Both the position numbers and the translations under genes were made by a program. 13,470 bases of DNA from positions 1 through 13,470 of the forward strand of contig JAFABT010000272.1 of NCBI GenBank assembly GCA_023425905.1, given 5' to 3'. Shown here one piece after another: positions 1 to 7,415 of the stretch. Source of the DNA: Actinomycetes bacterium. GTDB lineage: Bacteria > Actinomycetota > Actinomycetes > Actinomycetales > Cellulomonadaceae. The notes beneath the pieces are model-generated. The model ran no database searches and was not told the DNA's origin. It saw only the letters and a program-made list of their open reading frames with translations. Position 1 is the first letter of the stretch. Each line of letters begins with the position of its first letter.

Positions 1-674
1 CGCACGGCCCCCTCCCCCGCGCTCCGCGCGACGATCGCTGGCCCCAGGGCGGCGAGCTCGGCGAGGTCCTCGCGCGACCCTGCCGCGTGCCGGGAGGGCG
101 TCCCGTGCGCGTGGAAGTCCGCGGAGACGACGGCGACGTCGGTCTCGGCCAGGATCTGCGCGGCGCCAGGCTTCCACGATCCGCCATCGAGGGACACCTG
201 CGGCGTCGTCCCGCCCGCCCGGAGAGCGCGGGCCGCAAGGGCGAGCGGAACCGCGACGTCGTCGAGTCGGCCGTCGAGGTGGAGCACCCGGGCCCCGTCG
301 AGCACGTCGGCGTGCAGCGGCGCGTACACCCGCTCGGCACGGTCGTTGAGACCGACGACGGCGCGCTCCCCTGTCGCCGCGGTGACGAGGACGGTCGAGA
401 TCGGCGGGTCGACGTCCTGGCCTGCGAGGAGGTCGAGGACGCGCACACCGACGTCTTCAAGCTCAGCGCGCACGACCCGGCCGAGCGGCCCGTCCCCGAT
501 CGCGGTGACGAGGGTGACCGGGACACCCAGCAGCGCGGCCGTGCCCGCCGCGTTCGCGGCCGGGCCACCAAAGCCCTTCACGGCGTCGAGAGCGTCGATC
601 TTCTCGTTGCTCCCAGGCAGCCGATCGACGCGCTGGATGAGGTCAAAGGTGGTCAGTCCGCAGCAGACGAGCAT
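1..674 (-). CDS. PfkB/ribokinase-family carbohydrate kinase, partial (3' end beyond window)
   Basis: Predicted ATP-dependent kinase of the PfkB/ribokinase superfamily, acting in the cytoplasm on a sugar or nucleoside; the substrate cannot be told from what is visible. 224 codons are present. The N-terminal substrate-binding strand is MLVCCGLTTFDLIQ (family pattern: short hydrophobic strand, G, then D). The first PfkB signature lies at residues 34-50 (GFGGPAANAAGTAALLG), followed by AIGDGPLG at 59-66. The C-terminal signature with the catalytic Asp (DTxGAGD) would fall beyond the left edge, so activity cannot be judged. The ATG at 674 is favoured because GGAGGG (682-687) sits seven bases upstream, inside the last codons of the DUF2207 gene. 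Only one base separates that gene's TGA from this ATG, which suggests translational coupling. The superfamily is secure; sub-family assignment (ribokinase, fructokinase, adenosine kinase) is not. Confidence 0.85.
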   Translation of the reverse strand, partial: MLVCCGLTTFDLIQRVDRLPGSNEKIDALDAVKGFGGPAANAAGTAALLGVPVTLVTAIGDGPLGRVVRAELEDVGVRVLDLLAGQDVDPPISTVLVTAATGERAVVGLNDRAERVYAPLHADVLDGARVLHLDGRLDDVAVPLALAARALRAGGTTPQVSLDGGSWKPGAAQILAETDVAVVSADFHAHGTPSRHAAGSREDLAELAALGPAIVARSAGEGAV

Positions 675-675
675 G

Positions 676-2586
676 TCACCACCCTCCCACGCCGCCCCCG
701 CCACCACCGCCGCCCGAGCTGCCGCCGCCCCCGCCGTAGGACGACCCGCCGCTGGATCCGCTCGTCGACGGCTCGGGCTTGCTCAGCGCGGACGAGCTGC
801 TCTCGGTGAAGCTCGCGACGGCAGAGCTGAAGGCCGCAGGAGCCGCCCAGAAGGCCGTGAGTCCGGCCGCGCCCTCGTACCAGGCGGGTGGCTCCGCGAC
901 CTGCCCCTTCTCGGCGAGACCGGCGAACAGGGCCGTCCACCGGTCCGCGACGCCGAACACGATCGCGTACGGGAGGTAGCGGCTGAACACGTCGCCCTCC
1001 TCGTCCTCGAACCGCAGCGTGTCAGCCTCGGCGGTCTCCAGGTAGAGCTTGAAGCCGAGCACCTGCGTGAGGACTGCCGTGCCGCGGGCCGTGCGCGCGG
1101 GGGCGAACGGCGCGAGGAGGATCTGCGCGAGCCCGACGACCATGAGCGCGATCGGCACGAGGGCGAGCCCGTCAACCCGCGGGATCGGCCAGAACGCGCC
1201 CATCATCCCGAAGATGCCCACGCCCATGGCGATCCCGCCACTCACCCGCCAGCCGGACCGAACCGACGAGGGGTCCTCGGCGAACCACTTCCGGTCGACG
1301 ACGGAGCGATACAGCTGCGCCCGAACCCGCTCCGTCGTCCCGGCGAAGGTCGCGCTCAGCGCCGAGAGCAGCACCGAGTCGCGGCGATGGAACAGACCGT
1401 CGAGCAGGATCCTCTCGTAGGTCGCCAGGCCGCGGAGCGGGGCGTCACCGCGCGTGAGCCGCCAATCGATCGCCTTGGCGCCCGCGCGCCTGCCGGGGAT
1501 CTCCGTGATCGACAGGAAGCCGCGCACGGCGAGGTCGACGACGGTGGCCACGACGTCGACGAGGTCCGCCTTCTCGTCGAGCACCGTGCCGGCCTCCCCC
1601 GGCCGCACCCCGGAGGGAGGCTGGAACTGCACCGCGACGGGCAGCCGACGGTCGCGCGGTCCGACGGTCGCGTCGTCCGGCCGGGAGGGCTTCACCCCCG
1701 GGGTGAGGCCCACGAACATCTCATCGCGGCCCCGCGTGCGCAGGCGCCACAGCAACCAGCCGATCCAACCGACGACGATGAGCGTGGCCAGCCCGACCGT
1801 CCACACCGTTCCGAAGCCGAACGGGTCGCCCGGGCGGTCGTCGTCCTCGAGGTACATCGTCGCCCAGGGCATCGTCTCCCCTGGCCAGACTGCGTCGATC
1901 GTGAAGGGCTCCCCCGGCTCGAGGTGGTCCTGGGTCGCGATCGCTGCACCGTCGGTCACCGTCACCGAGGAGCACGGCGCGTCACCGCCCGCGGGCCCCG
2001 CGAAGCAGCGAGCGTCGACGACGTCGGCGACCCCTCGGACCGTCACCGACGCGTTGCTCACGGGGATCGTCGAGGCGGTTCCCAGCACGTTCCAGTAGAG
2101 CGCGTCGTACCCGCCCGTGCGCTCCGACGCAGGGTTGATCATGCCGAGCACGTGATAGCGGACGACGTACCGGTGCACGCCGGTGATGTCGGAGCGAGAG
2201 ACGGCGCCGATCCGGAGGCTGAGGGTGTCGTCGGACCAGTCGCGGTGCAGCGTGTCCGGTGCTCCTGTGAGACTCTCCGCCGAGAGGTCGGACACGTGGT
2301 ACCTGCGCAGCGTGCCTGGCTGATCGGTCTCCATGCGCAGCGGGATCGTCATGGTCGGACCGCGTCCCGGCCTGCCCGAGAAGTCGTAGTCGAAGTCGAT
2401 GACGACGTCGCCGTTGCCGCGGTCGTCGACGTCGATCGTCACGTCGTACCGCGTGATCTTCCACTGCCCGTCGTCAGCTGCCGCCGCAGGACCTGCGAGA
2501 AGGACGAGCGAGGCGACGAGCCCACCGAGCGCCAGGCGGCGAAGCCCGCCGAGCCCGGTCCTGGCGACCTGCCCCCACACGGTCAC
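676..2586 (-). CDS. DUF2207 (YciQ-like) membrane protein with Gly-rich tail
   Basis: Membrane protein of unknown function, 636 aa, typical in size and layout for DUF2207 proteins. Residues 15-37 form an N-terminal hydrophobic segment ending in an Ala-rich stretch, likely a signal peptide cleaved near A37. Residues 39-255 form an extracytoplasmic beta-rich domain starting QWKITRYDVTIDVDDRGNGDV, the usual DUF2207 opening, with Cys at 194 and 205. A membrane helix lies at about 259-281, then a cytoplasmic region, then two more hydrophobic segments near 448-466 and 472-495. The tail is Ser-rich and then almost pure Gly, ending in Trp (about 607-636), a known habit of the family. The GTG start at 2586 overlaps the smpB stop (GTGA), which supports this start. 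The role is unknown; the position between smpB and a sugar kinase gives no clear clue. Confidence 0.88.
   Translation of the reverse strand: MTVWGQVARTGLGGLRRLALGGLVASLVLLAGPAAAADDGQWKITRYDVTIDVDDRGNGDVVIDFDYDFSGRPGRGPTMTIPLRMETDQPGTLRRYHVSDLSAESLTGAPDTLHRDWSDDTLSLRIGAVSRSDITGVHRYVVRYHVLGMINPASERTGGYDALYWNVLGTASTIPVSNASVTVRGVADVVDARCFAGPAGGDAPCSSVTVTDGAAIATQDHLEPGEPFTIDAVWPGETMPWATMYLEDDDRPGDPFGFGTVWTVGLATLIVVGWIGWLLWRLRTRGRDEMFVGLTPGVKPSRPDDATVGPRDRRLPVAVQFQPPSGVRPGEAGTVLDEKADLVDVVATVVDLAVRGFLSITEIPGRRAGAKAIDWRLTRGDAPLRGLATYERILLDGLFHRRDSVLLSALSATFAGTTERVRAQLYRSVVDRKWFAEDPSSVRSGWRVSGGIAMGVGIFGMMGAFWPIPRVDGLALVPIALMVVGLAQILLAPFAPARTARGTAVLTQVLGFKLYLETAEADTLRFEDEEGDVFSRYLPYAIVFGVADRWTALFAGLAEKGQVAEPPAWYEGAAGLTAFWAAPAAFSSAVASFTESSSSALSKPEPSTSGSSGGSSYGGGGGSSGGGGGGGGVGGW
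682..687 (-). promoter_or_regulatory. Shine-Dalgarno site of the kinase, inside the DUF2207 C-terminal codons
   Basis: GGAGGG on the minus strand, seven bases before the kinase ATG at 674. The same bases encode Gly-Gly in the Gly-Gly-Trp end of the DUF2207 protein. This strong site decides the kinase start and links its translation to that of the upstream gene. Confidence 0.7.
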
Positions 2587-3053
2587 GAGTCGCGACGGGC
2601 CCGCATCGCGCGCACGGCTTCGAGGTTGTCCTGCCGTTCACGCAGGGTGTGGCGCTTGTCGTACTCCTTCTTGCCACGGGCGAGCGCGATCTCGACCTTG
2701 GCCCGGCCGTCGAGGAAGTACAGCGACAGCGGGACGATCGTGTGGCCCTTCTCCCGGGTCTTCACGACGAGGCGGTCGATCTCCTCGCGGTGGAGCAGGA
2801 GCTTGCGCTTGCGGCGCGGTGCGTGGTTCGTCCACGTCCCCTGGGAGTACTCCGGGATGTGCACCCCCTGCAGCCACATCTCGCCGCCGTCGATCTCGCA
2901 GAACCCGTCGACGAGCGACGCGCGGCCTGCGCGGAGCGCCTTGACCTCGGTCCCGGACAGCACGATGCCGGCCTCGAGCACGTCCTCGATGAAGTAGTCG
3001 TGCCGTGCCTTGCGGTTGGACGCGACGAGTGTGCGTCCGTTGTCCCGTGCCAC
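2583..3053 (-). CDS. smpB: SsrA-binding protein SmpB
   Basis: Binds the tRNA-like domain of tmRNA and brings it to ribosomes stalled on mRNAs without a stop codon, so that the unfinished protein is tagged for breakdown and the ribosome is freed. 156 aa, normal family length. Family motifs in order: LVASNRKARHDYFIED (9-24), GIVLSGTEVKALRAG (29-43), EMWLQGVHIPEYSQG (58-72), the basic stretch PRRKRKLLLHREEID (79-93), and GRAKVEIALARGKKEYDKR (116-134), whose basic C-terminal tail enters the decoding centre. The start is GTG at 3053, with a modest GGTGAG upstream. The gene ends in a four-base GTGA overlap with the DUF2207 gene. It follows the M23 peptidase gene after 118 bases, the usual prfB-ftsEX-smpB neighbourhood of actinobacteria. 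No tmRNA gene is visible in this window. Confidence 0.97.
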   Translation of the reverse strand: MARDNGRTLVASNRKARHDYFIEDVLEAGIVLSGTEVKALRAGRASLVDGFCEIDGGEMWLQGVHIPEYSQGTWTNHAPRRKRKLLLHREEIDRLVVKTREKGHTIVPLSLYFLDGRAKVEIALARGKKEYDKRHTLRERQDNLEAVRAMRARRDS

Positions 3054-3110
3054 TGCGGCTCACCGTCCCTGTTCGTCATGCGTCGCCAGCCCGAGGGAGG
3101 GCCGACGACC

Positions 3111-3116
3111 AGGGTA
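3111..3116 (-). promoter_or_regulatory. Possible -10 box for smpB
   Basis: TACCCT on the minus strand, in the 118-base gap between the M23 peptidase gene and smpB. It matches the loose actinobacterial -10 form TAnnnT and would place transcription start about 50 bases before the smpB GTG. No convincing -35 is seen. The gap also holds only weak GC-rich inverted repeats after the peptidase stop, not a clear terminator, so smpB may be both read through from ftsEX and transcribed from here. Confidence 0.3.
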
Positions 3117-3171
3117 GTCGCCGTGTCCACGTCATTAGTGGCCGGGGCCCGCCCAGGCGCTGTGCGCGGCG

Positions 3172-4500
3172 TCAGAGGTAGGGCGCGGGGTTGACCGTCT
3201 TGCCGTTGAGGTACACCTCGAAGTGGAGGTGGCAGGCCGCCGATGTCCCGGTCGAGCCCGAGGCCCCGACCTTCGTCCCCGTCGTCACGGTGTCGCCCGC
3301 ACCGACGGAGAACGACGAGAGGTGGTTGTAGCTCGTCATGACGTACTCGCCGTCGATCTCACCGTGGTCGACCATGACCTGGTTGCCGTAGCCGCCGCGG
3401 TACTTCGCCCAGACGACGGTGCCGGACCGGCCGGCCTTGATCGTCGTCCCGCAGTACGCCCGCAGGTCGATCCCCGCGTGGAGCCGGTAGTAGCCGAGCA
3501 CGGGGTGCAGCCGCCAGCCGTAGCTGCTCGTCACGTACATGGGGCTCGTCGAGGTGGGGTTGGCGAAGACGCCCGAGCCGATCTTGCCGTCGGACTTCTT
3601 GCGCTTCTTCTTGTTCTTCTTCGCGTCCTGCTTGCGCTTCTTCTCGATGAGCTTCTTGAGGTCGTTCTCGAGCGTCTTGCGCTGCTGGAGGAGCTCGGCT
3701 TCCTTCGCCTCCTGCTCGGCCTTCTTCGACGCGATGTAGTCCTTCTTGTCCTTCGCGTCCGCGACGAGCTGGGTGATCTTCGCGGCGCGACCGGCGGCCT
3801 CCTTGCGGGCCTTCTCCGCCTCGGCCGCCTTCGCGTCGGCCTCCTCCTTGAGGTCCGCGACCTTCTCCCCCACGGCGGCGAGCCGCACCTGAGAGTTGCG
3901 GTTCTTCGCGTCCGCCTGGGCGAGGTCGTCGAGGATGCGCGTCTGGGAGCGCAGCGCCGTCGTCATCATCCCGTACTGCTCGACGAGGTCCGTGGCCGAC
4001 TCGGCCTTGAGGATGAGGGCGAGCCCCGTCTCGGTGAGCTCACCCTTGTACGCCTGCCGGGCGAGCTTGCCGACGGCCGCACGCGACTCGTCGGTGCGGG
4101 CGGAGTCCTCCGCGATCTGGTCGACGATCGTCTTCTCGGTGTCGCGCGCGGCCTGGAGCTTGTCCGCGAGCAGCTCGGCCTCGCGCAGCGCCTTGTCGAG
4201 CACGCCCTGCGCCTTCTCGAGCGCGGCCTGCGCGGCGGGCAGCTGCTTCTCGAGGCCCTTGAGCTGGATGACGGCGTCCGCGAGCTCCTCGGTCGTGTCC
4301 TCGAGCTCGTGCCGAAGCTCCTCGAGCTCCTTCTCCGTGAGGGCCTTCTCGTTCTCCTTGCGCTTGGTCTCGTCCGAGAGCGAGTCCGCGTGCGCGGGCG
4401 TGACGACGGTCGCGAGCAGCACGACGAACCCGAGCAGCAGGACGAGCACCGCGAGCAGCCGCCCGCGGACGGCATCCGGTGTCACGACGAGTCGATCCAT
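3172..4500 (-). CDS. Secreted coiled-coil M23-family peptidoglycan endopeptidase (FtsEX-linked, EnvC/NlpD-like layout)
   Basis: Predicted zinc-dependent peptidase that cuts peptide cross-links in peptidoglycan outside the membrane. 442 aa. Residues 15-38 form a signal peptide with probable cleavage after AHA (A38/D39). Residues about 40-290 are rich in Lys, Glu and Ala with heptad-like spacing, consistent with long coiled coils that would contact the FtsX outer loop. A very basic Lys-rich stretch (281-303) leads to the M23 domain (about 318-442). That domain keeps the zinc ligands H341 and D345 (HxGxD) and H426 (second His of HLHFE), plus catalytic H393 (YNHLS) and H424. The ATG at 4500 lies 13 bases after the ftsX stop. 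The layout is that of EnvC, but E. coli EnvC has lost its catalytic residues and only activates amidases; here all are present, so the protein is probably itself the enzyme. Control by FtsEX is inferred from position and domain order. Confidence 0.92.
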   Translation of the reverse strand: MDRLVVTPDAVRGRLLAVLVLLLGFVVLLATVVTPAHADSLSDETKRKENEKALTEKELEELRHELEDTTEELADAVIQLKGLEKQLPAAQAALEKAQGVLDKALREAELLADKLQAARDTEKTIVDQIAEDSARTDESRAAVGKLARQAYKGELTETGLALILKAESATDLVEQYGMMTTALRSQTRILDDLAQADAKNRNSQVRLAAVGEKVADLKEEADAKAAEAEKARKEAAGRAAKITQLVADAKDKKDYIASKKAEQEAKEAELLQQRKTLENDLKKLIEKKRKQDAKKNKKKRKKSDGKIGSGVFANPTSTSPMYVTSSYGWRLHPVLGYYRLHAGIDLRAYCGTTIKAGRSGTVVWAKYRGGYGNQVMVDHGEIDGEYVMTSYNHLSSFSVGAGDTVTTGTKVGASGSTGTSAACHLHFEVYLNGKTVNPAPYL

Positions 4501-4513
4501 GACCCTGACCCCC

Positions 4514-5440
4514 TCAGACCTTGGCGTACCGGTTGAGCGTCACGGCGGACGAGATGACGGCGAGGACGATCGCGATGCCGACGAGGCCCGGCGCCAACGT
4601 GACGACGTCGCCCGAGTCGATGTAGTCGATACCTGCGATCAGACCACTGCCCGAGCTCGCGAGCCAGTCGGTGACGAGGGCGTCGACGCCATACCAGAGG
4701 CCGCCGACGGCGAGCAGTGCCCCGATGGTCGCGGCGATCGCGCCCTCGAGCATGAACGGCAGCTGGATGAAGAGCGTCGAGGCCCCGACCATCCGCATGA
4801 TCCCGGTCTCGCGCCGTCGGGACATCGCCGAGAGCCGGATCGTCGTCGTGATGAGCAGGACGGCGGCGACGAGCATGATGCCCGCGAGCCCGACGGAGAG
4901 CAGGGTGCCCCGGTTGAGCACGACGAAGACCGTCTCGAAGTACTGGCTCTGGTCCTCGACCTCCTCGACGCCCGGTCGACCGGACAGGACGTCGGCGACG
5001 ACCTCGTACTTCTCGGGGTCCGCGAGCTTGATGCGGTAGGTCTGGTACATGTCGGCCTCGGTGACCGACGCCGCCCAGGTCTGGTCGCTGAACCGGCGCT
5101 GGAACGACTCCCAGGAGTCCGCCTTCGACTCGAAGTAGACCTTCTCGATGTACGGGGCGACCTCGGGCGACTCGAGGAGCGTGGCGATCTGGGCCTTCTG
5201 CTCCTCGGTGACCTCACCGCCCGCGCACGCCCGGGCGTCGGACAGCGTCGGGCACAGGAAGACGGAGACCTCGACCTTGCCGAACCAGTCGGCCTTGAGC
5301 TGGGCGATCTGCGTCTGCAGCAGCGCTGCGGCGCCGACGAAGGTGAGGGAGACGAAGGTGACGAGGATGACGGAGATCGACATCGCGAGGTTGCGACGCA
5401 GGCCGATGCCGATCTCGGAGAGGATGAAGCGCAGTCTCAT
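4514..5440 (-). CDS. ftsX: Cell-division ABC transporter membrane protein FtsX
   Basis: Membrane partner of FtsE in the divisome. Rather than moving a substrate, FtsEX passes ATP-driven shape changes to peptidoglycan hydrolases outside the cell. 308 aa, with the four-helix FtsX plan: helix 1 about 21-43, a large extracytoplasmic loop about 44-178 (with Cys63 and Cys72, possibly a disulfide), helix 2 about 179-199, helices 3 and 4 about 227-255 and 281-302. The cytoplasmic segment MSRRRETGIMRMVGAS (206-221) is the usual FtsX coupling motif. The reading frame stays open upstream, but the ATG at 5440 is chosen because a perfect GGAGGTGA lies seven bases before it and because MRLRFILSEIGIGLRRNLAMS is the standard actinobacterial FtsX start. 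ftsE ends inside that ribosome-binding site, so the two are coupled. Confidence 0.95.
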   Translation of the reverse strand: MRLRFILSEIGIGLRRNLAMSISVILVTFVSLTFVGAAALLQTQIAQLKADWFGKVEVSVFLCPTLSDARACAGGEVTEEQKAQIATLLESPEVAPYIEKVYFESKADSWESFQRRFSDQTWAASVTEADMYQTYRIKLADPEKYEVVADVLSGRPGVEEVEDQSQYFETVFVVLNRGTLLSVGLAGIMLVAAVLLITTTIRLSAMSRRRETGIMRMVGASTLFIQLPFMLEGAIAATIGALLAVGGLWYGVDALVTDWLASSGSGLIAGIDYIDSGDVVTLAPGLVGIAIVLAVISSAVTLNRYAKV

Positions 5441-5447
5441 CGTCCGC

Positions 5448-5455
5448 TCACCTCC
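5448..5455 (-). promoter_or_regulatory. ftsX Shine-Dalgarno site overlapping the ftsE stop
   Basis: Perfect GGAGGTGA on the minus strand, seven bases before the ftsX ATG. Its last three bases are the TGA of ftsE. This fixes the ftsX start and means ribosomes finishing ftsE stand on the ftsX initiation site, which fits the need for matched FtsE and FtsX amounts. Confidence 0.8.
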
Positions 5456-6137
5456 CCGATCCGTAGACGCCGCGCACCTGGTCGCGCACGAGCTCGCCCG
5501 ACTCGAGCTCGACGACGCGCTTGCGCATCTGGTCGACGATCTCGTCGTCGTGGGTCGCCATGACGACCGTCGTCCCCGTGCGGTTGATCCGGTCGAGCAG
5601 GCGCATGATCCCCAGAGAGGTCGAGGGGTCGAGGTTCCCGGTCGGCTCGTCGGCGAGGAGGATCGGGGGCCGGTTCGCCACGGCGCGGGCGATCGCGACG
5701 CGCTGCTGCTCACCGCCGGACAGCTCGTGCGGGCGCCGCTTCTCCTTGCCCGCGAGCCCGACCATGTCGAGCACGTCCGGGACGGTCGTGAGGATGTGGT
5801 GGCGCGGCTTGCGGATGACCTGGAGCGCGAAGGCGACGTTCTCGAAGACGGACTTGTTCGGCAGCAGCCGGAAGTCCTGGAACACCGCCCCGATGCCGCG
5901 GCGCAGCTTGGGCACCGACCAGCTCGACATCGCCGAGAGGTCCTTGCCGGCGACGAACACCTTGCCCGCGGTGGGCCGTTCCTCCCGCAGCGCGAGGCGC
6001 AGGAAGGTCGACTTTCCCGACCCGGAGGTGCCGACGAGGAAGACGAACTCGCCGCGCTCGACCTCCAGGGAGACCGAGTCGAGGGCGGGTCGCGCTCCTC
6101 GCGCGTACACCTTGGTCACGTTCTCGAATCTGATCAC
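5448..6137 (-). CDS. ftsE: Cell-division ABC transporter ATP-binding protein FtsE
   Basis: ATPase subunit of the FtsEX complex at the division site. 229 aa, standard length. Complete ABC motif set: Walker A GTSGSGKST (36-44), Q-loop Gln87 in VFQDFRLL, signature LSGGEQQ (139-145), Walker B ILLADE (159-164) with the catalytic Glu164, D-loop NLD (168-170) and switch His196. The opening MIRFENVTKVYARG is typical of FtsE. The start is GTG at 6137; I see no good ribosome-binding site before it, but the protein alignment to the family leaves no better choice. It is the first gene of the ftsE-ftsX-peptidase group, 154 bases downstream of prfB, with a likely promoter in that gap. Confidence 0.96.
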   Translation of the reverse strand: MIRFENVTKVYARGARPALDSVSLEVERGEFVFLVGTSGSGKSTFLRLALREERPTAGKVFVAGKDLSAMSSWSVPKLRRGIGAVFQDFRLLPNKSVFENVAFALQVIRKPRHHILTTVPDVLDMVGLAGKEKRRPHELSGGEQQRVAIARAVANRPPILLADEPTGNLDPSTSLGIMRLLDRINRTGTTVVMATHDDEIVDQMRKRVVELESGELVRDQVRGVYGSGR

Positions 6138-6194
6138 AGCTCTAGCCAGGCCAGTCTCGGGGTCGGGGTCGTGCGGACTTCTGGCCGTCCGACG

Positions 6195-6200
6195 AGCCTA
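6195..6200 (-). promoter_or_regulatory. Possible -10 box for the ftsEX operon
   Basis: TAGGCT on the minus strand in the prfB-ftsE gap, a good match to the actinobacterial -10 form. Transcription would start near 6188, leaving about 50 bases before the ftsE GTG at 6137. It lies just downstream of the prfB hairpin (6244-6270), as expected if ftsEX has its own promoter. No clear -35. Confidence 0.4.
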
Positions 6201-6243
6201 GGCAGGCGTGCCCCACGCGACGGGGGTGACACGCCGGGCGGGC

Positions 6244-6270
6244 AGTCCGGTTCGCGTGCGGAACCGGACT
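6244..6270 (-). terminator. Hairpin after prfB, probable terminator
   Basis: Perfect 10-base arms (AGTCCGGTTC and GAACCGGACT) around a seven-base loop, 21 bases after the prfB TGA. There is no clear run of T after it, so it may be an incomplete intrinsic terminator or an mRNA 3'-end stabiliser. It separates prfB from ftsEX. Confidence 0.6.
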
Positions 6271-6291
6271 CCCCCGGACGTACCGGGACGC

Positions 6292-7407
6292 TCAGTCCTT
6301 GGTCTCGCCCGAGCGGCGCCAGCGGATGCCCGCCTCGATGAAGCCGTCGATGTCGCCGTCGAACACGCCGGAGGTGTTGCCGACCTCGTGCTCGGTGCGC
6401 AGGTCCTTGACCATCTGGTACGGGTGAAGGACGTAGGAGCGCATCTGGTCGCCCCAGCTCGCCTTGATGTCGCCGGCGAGCTCCTTCTTCTTCGCGTTCT
6501 GCTCCTCCTGGCGCACGAGGAGCAGGCGGGACTGCAGGACGCGGAGCGCCGCGGCGCGGTTCTGGATCTGGGACTTCTCGTTCTGCATCGACACGACGAT
6601 CCCCGTGGGGAGGTGGGTCATGCGCACGGCGGAGTCGGTCGTGTTGACGGACTGCCCACCGGGGCCGGACGAGCGGAAGACGTCGACCTTGATCTCCGAC
6701 TCCGGGATGTCGATCGAGTCGTCCTGCTCGGTGAGCGGGATGACCTCGACCGCGGCGAAGGACGTCTGGCGGCGGCCCTGGTTGTCGAACGGCGAGATCC
6801 GCACGAGGCGGTGCGTGCCGGCCTCGACGGACAGGTGGCCGAACGCGTAGGGCGCCTTGACCTCGAAGGTCGCGGACTTGAGGCCGGCCTCTTCGGCGTA
6901 GGAGGTGTCGAGGACGCTCGTCGAGTAGCCGTGGCGCTCGGCCCAGCGCAGGTACATCCGCATGAGCATCTCGGCGAAGTCGGCGGCGTCGACGCCGCCT
7001 GCTCCGGCGCGGATCGTCACGACGGCCTCGCGGGCGTCGTACTCGCCGTTGAGGAGGGTGCGGACCTCGAACTCGCCGAGGTCCTTGCGGACGACCGCGA
7101 GCTCCGCCTCGGCCTCGGCGAGCGTCTCCGCGTCGCCGCCGTCCTCCGTCGCCATCTCGATGAGGGTCTCGAGGTCGTCGATGCGTCCCTCGAAGCGGCT
7201 GAGCCGGTCGAGCTCCGACTGGGCGGCCGACAGCGCCGAGGTGATCTTCTGCGCGGCGTCCGGGTCGTCCCACAGGTCCGGGGCGGACGCCTTCTCGGAG
7301 AGGTCCTCGACGGATGCGCGCAGCGCCTCGGGGTCGCTCACGGCGGTGATCGTCGCCAGCGTGGAGCGGAGTGCGGAGATCTCGTGCGGGAAGTCGATGG
7401 AGGCCAC
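6292..7407 (-). CDS. prfB: Peptide chain release factor 2
   Basis: Class I release factor that reads UGA and UAA stop codons and triggers release of the finished protein. 371 aa, family-typical. The stop-codon-reading tripeptide SPF is at 205-207 and the catalytic GGQ at 250-252 within SSGPGGQSVNTTDSAVR. The N-terminal helical domain (about 1-110) starts MASIDFPHEISALRSTL. The frame is open further upstream, but the GTG at 7407 fits where actinobacterial RF2 proteins begin; there is no ribosome-binding site before it, and a -10-like box lies just upstream, so the mRNA may be leaderless. No UGA-dependent +1 frameshift is needed: the frame is continuous, unlike E. coli prfB. Every visible gene here ends in TGA, so RF2 carries much of the termination load in this region. 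Divergent from the binding-protein gene. Confidence 0.96.
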   Translation of the reverse strand: MASIDFPHEISALRSTLATITAVSDPEALRASVEDLSEKASAPDLWDDPDAAQKITSALSAAQSELDRLSRFEGRIDDLETLIEMATEDGGDAETLAEAEAELAVVRKDLGEFEVRTLLNGEYDAREAVVTIRAGAGGVDAADFAEMLMRMYLRWAERHGYSTSVLDTSYAEEAGLKSATFEVKAPYAFGHLSVEAGTHRLVRISPFDNQGRRQTSFAAVEVIPLTEQDDSIDIPESEIKVDVFRSSGPGGQSVNTTDSAVRMTHLPTGIVVSMQNEKSQIQNRAAALRVLQSRLLLVRQEEQNAKKKELAGDIKASWGDQMRSYVLHPYQMVKDLRTEHEVGNTSGVFDGDIDGFIEAGIRWRRSGETKD

Positions 7408-7415
7408 GAGGATCA

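Noticed and set aside
607..780. Gly/Ser-rich repeat taken as a possible PE_PGRS-like or inserted repeat
   Set aside because: It is the normal Gly-rich C-terminus of DUF2207 proteins, coded in frame with the rest of the gene.
346..2997. Long open frame on the plus strand (883 codons), opposite DUF2207 and smpB
   Set aside because: Translation is Arg/Pro/Ala-rich without domain sense and lies antisense to two well-supported genes; long spurious frames are expected in such GC-rich DNA.
3054..3171. Possible tmRNA (ssrA) next to smpB
   Set aside because: 118 bases are too short for tmRNA, and no tRNA-like ends or tag-coding frame are visible; flanking DNA is fully coding.
3223..5563. Plus-strand open frames opposite the M23 peptidase, ftsX and ftsE (437 and 555 codons)
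   Set aside because: Leu/Arg/Asp-rich or Ser/Arg-rich low-complexity products that mirror the coiled-coil gene; no start signal or family motif.
5441..5713. N-terminal extension of ftsX
   Set aside because: It overlaps ftsE in another frame, reads as Ser/Arg-rich shadow, and a perfect ribosome-binding site marks the ATG at 5440.
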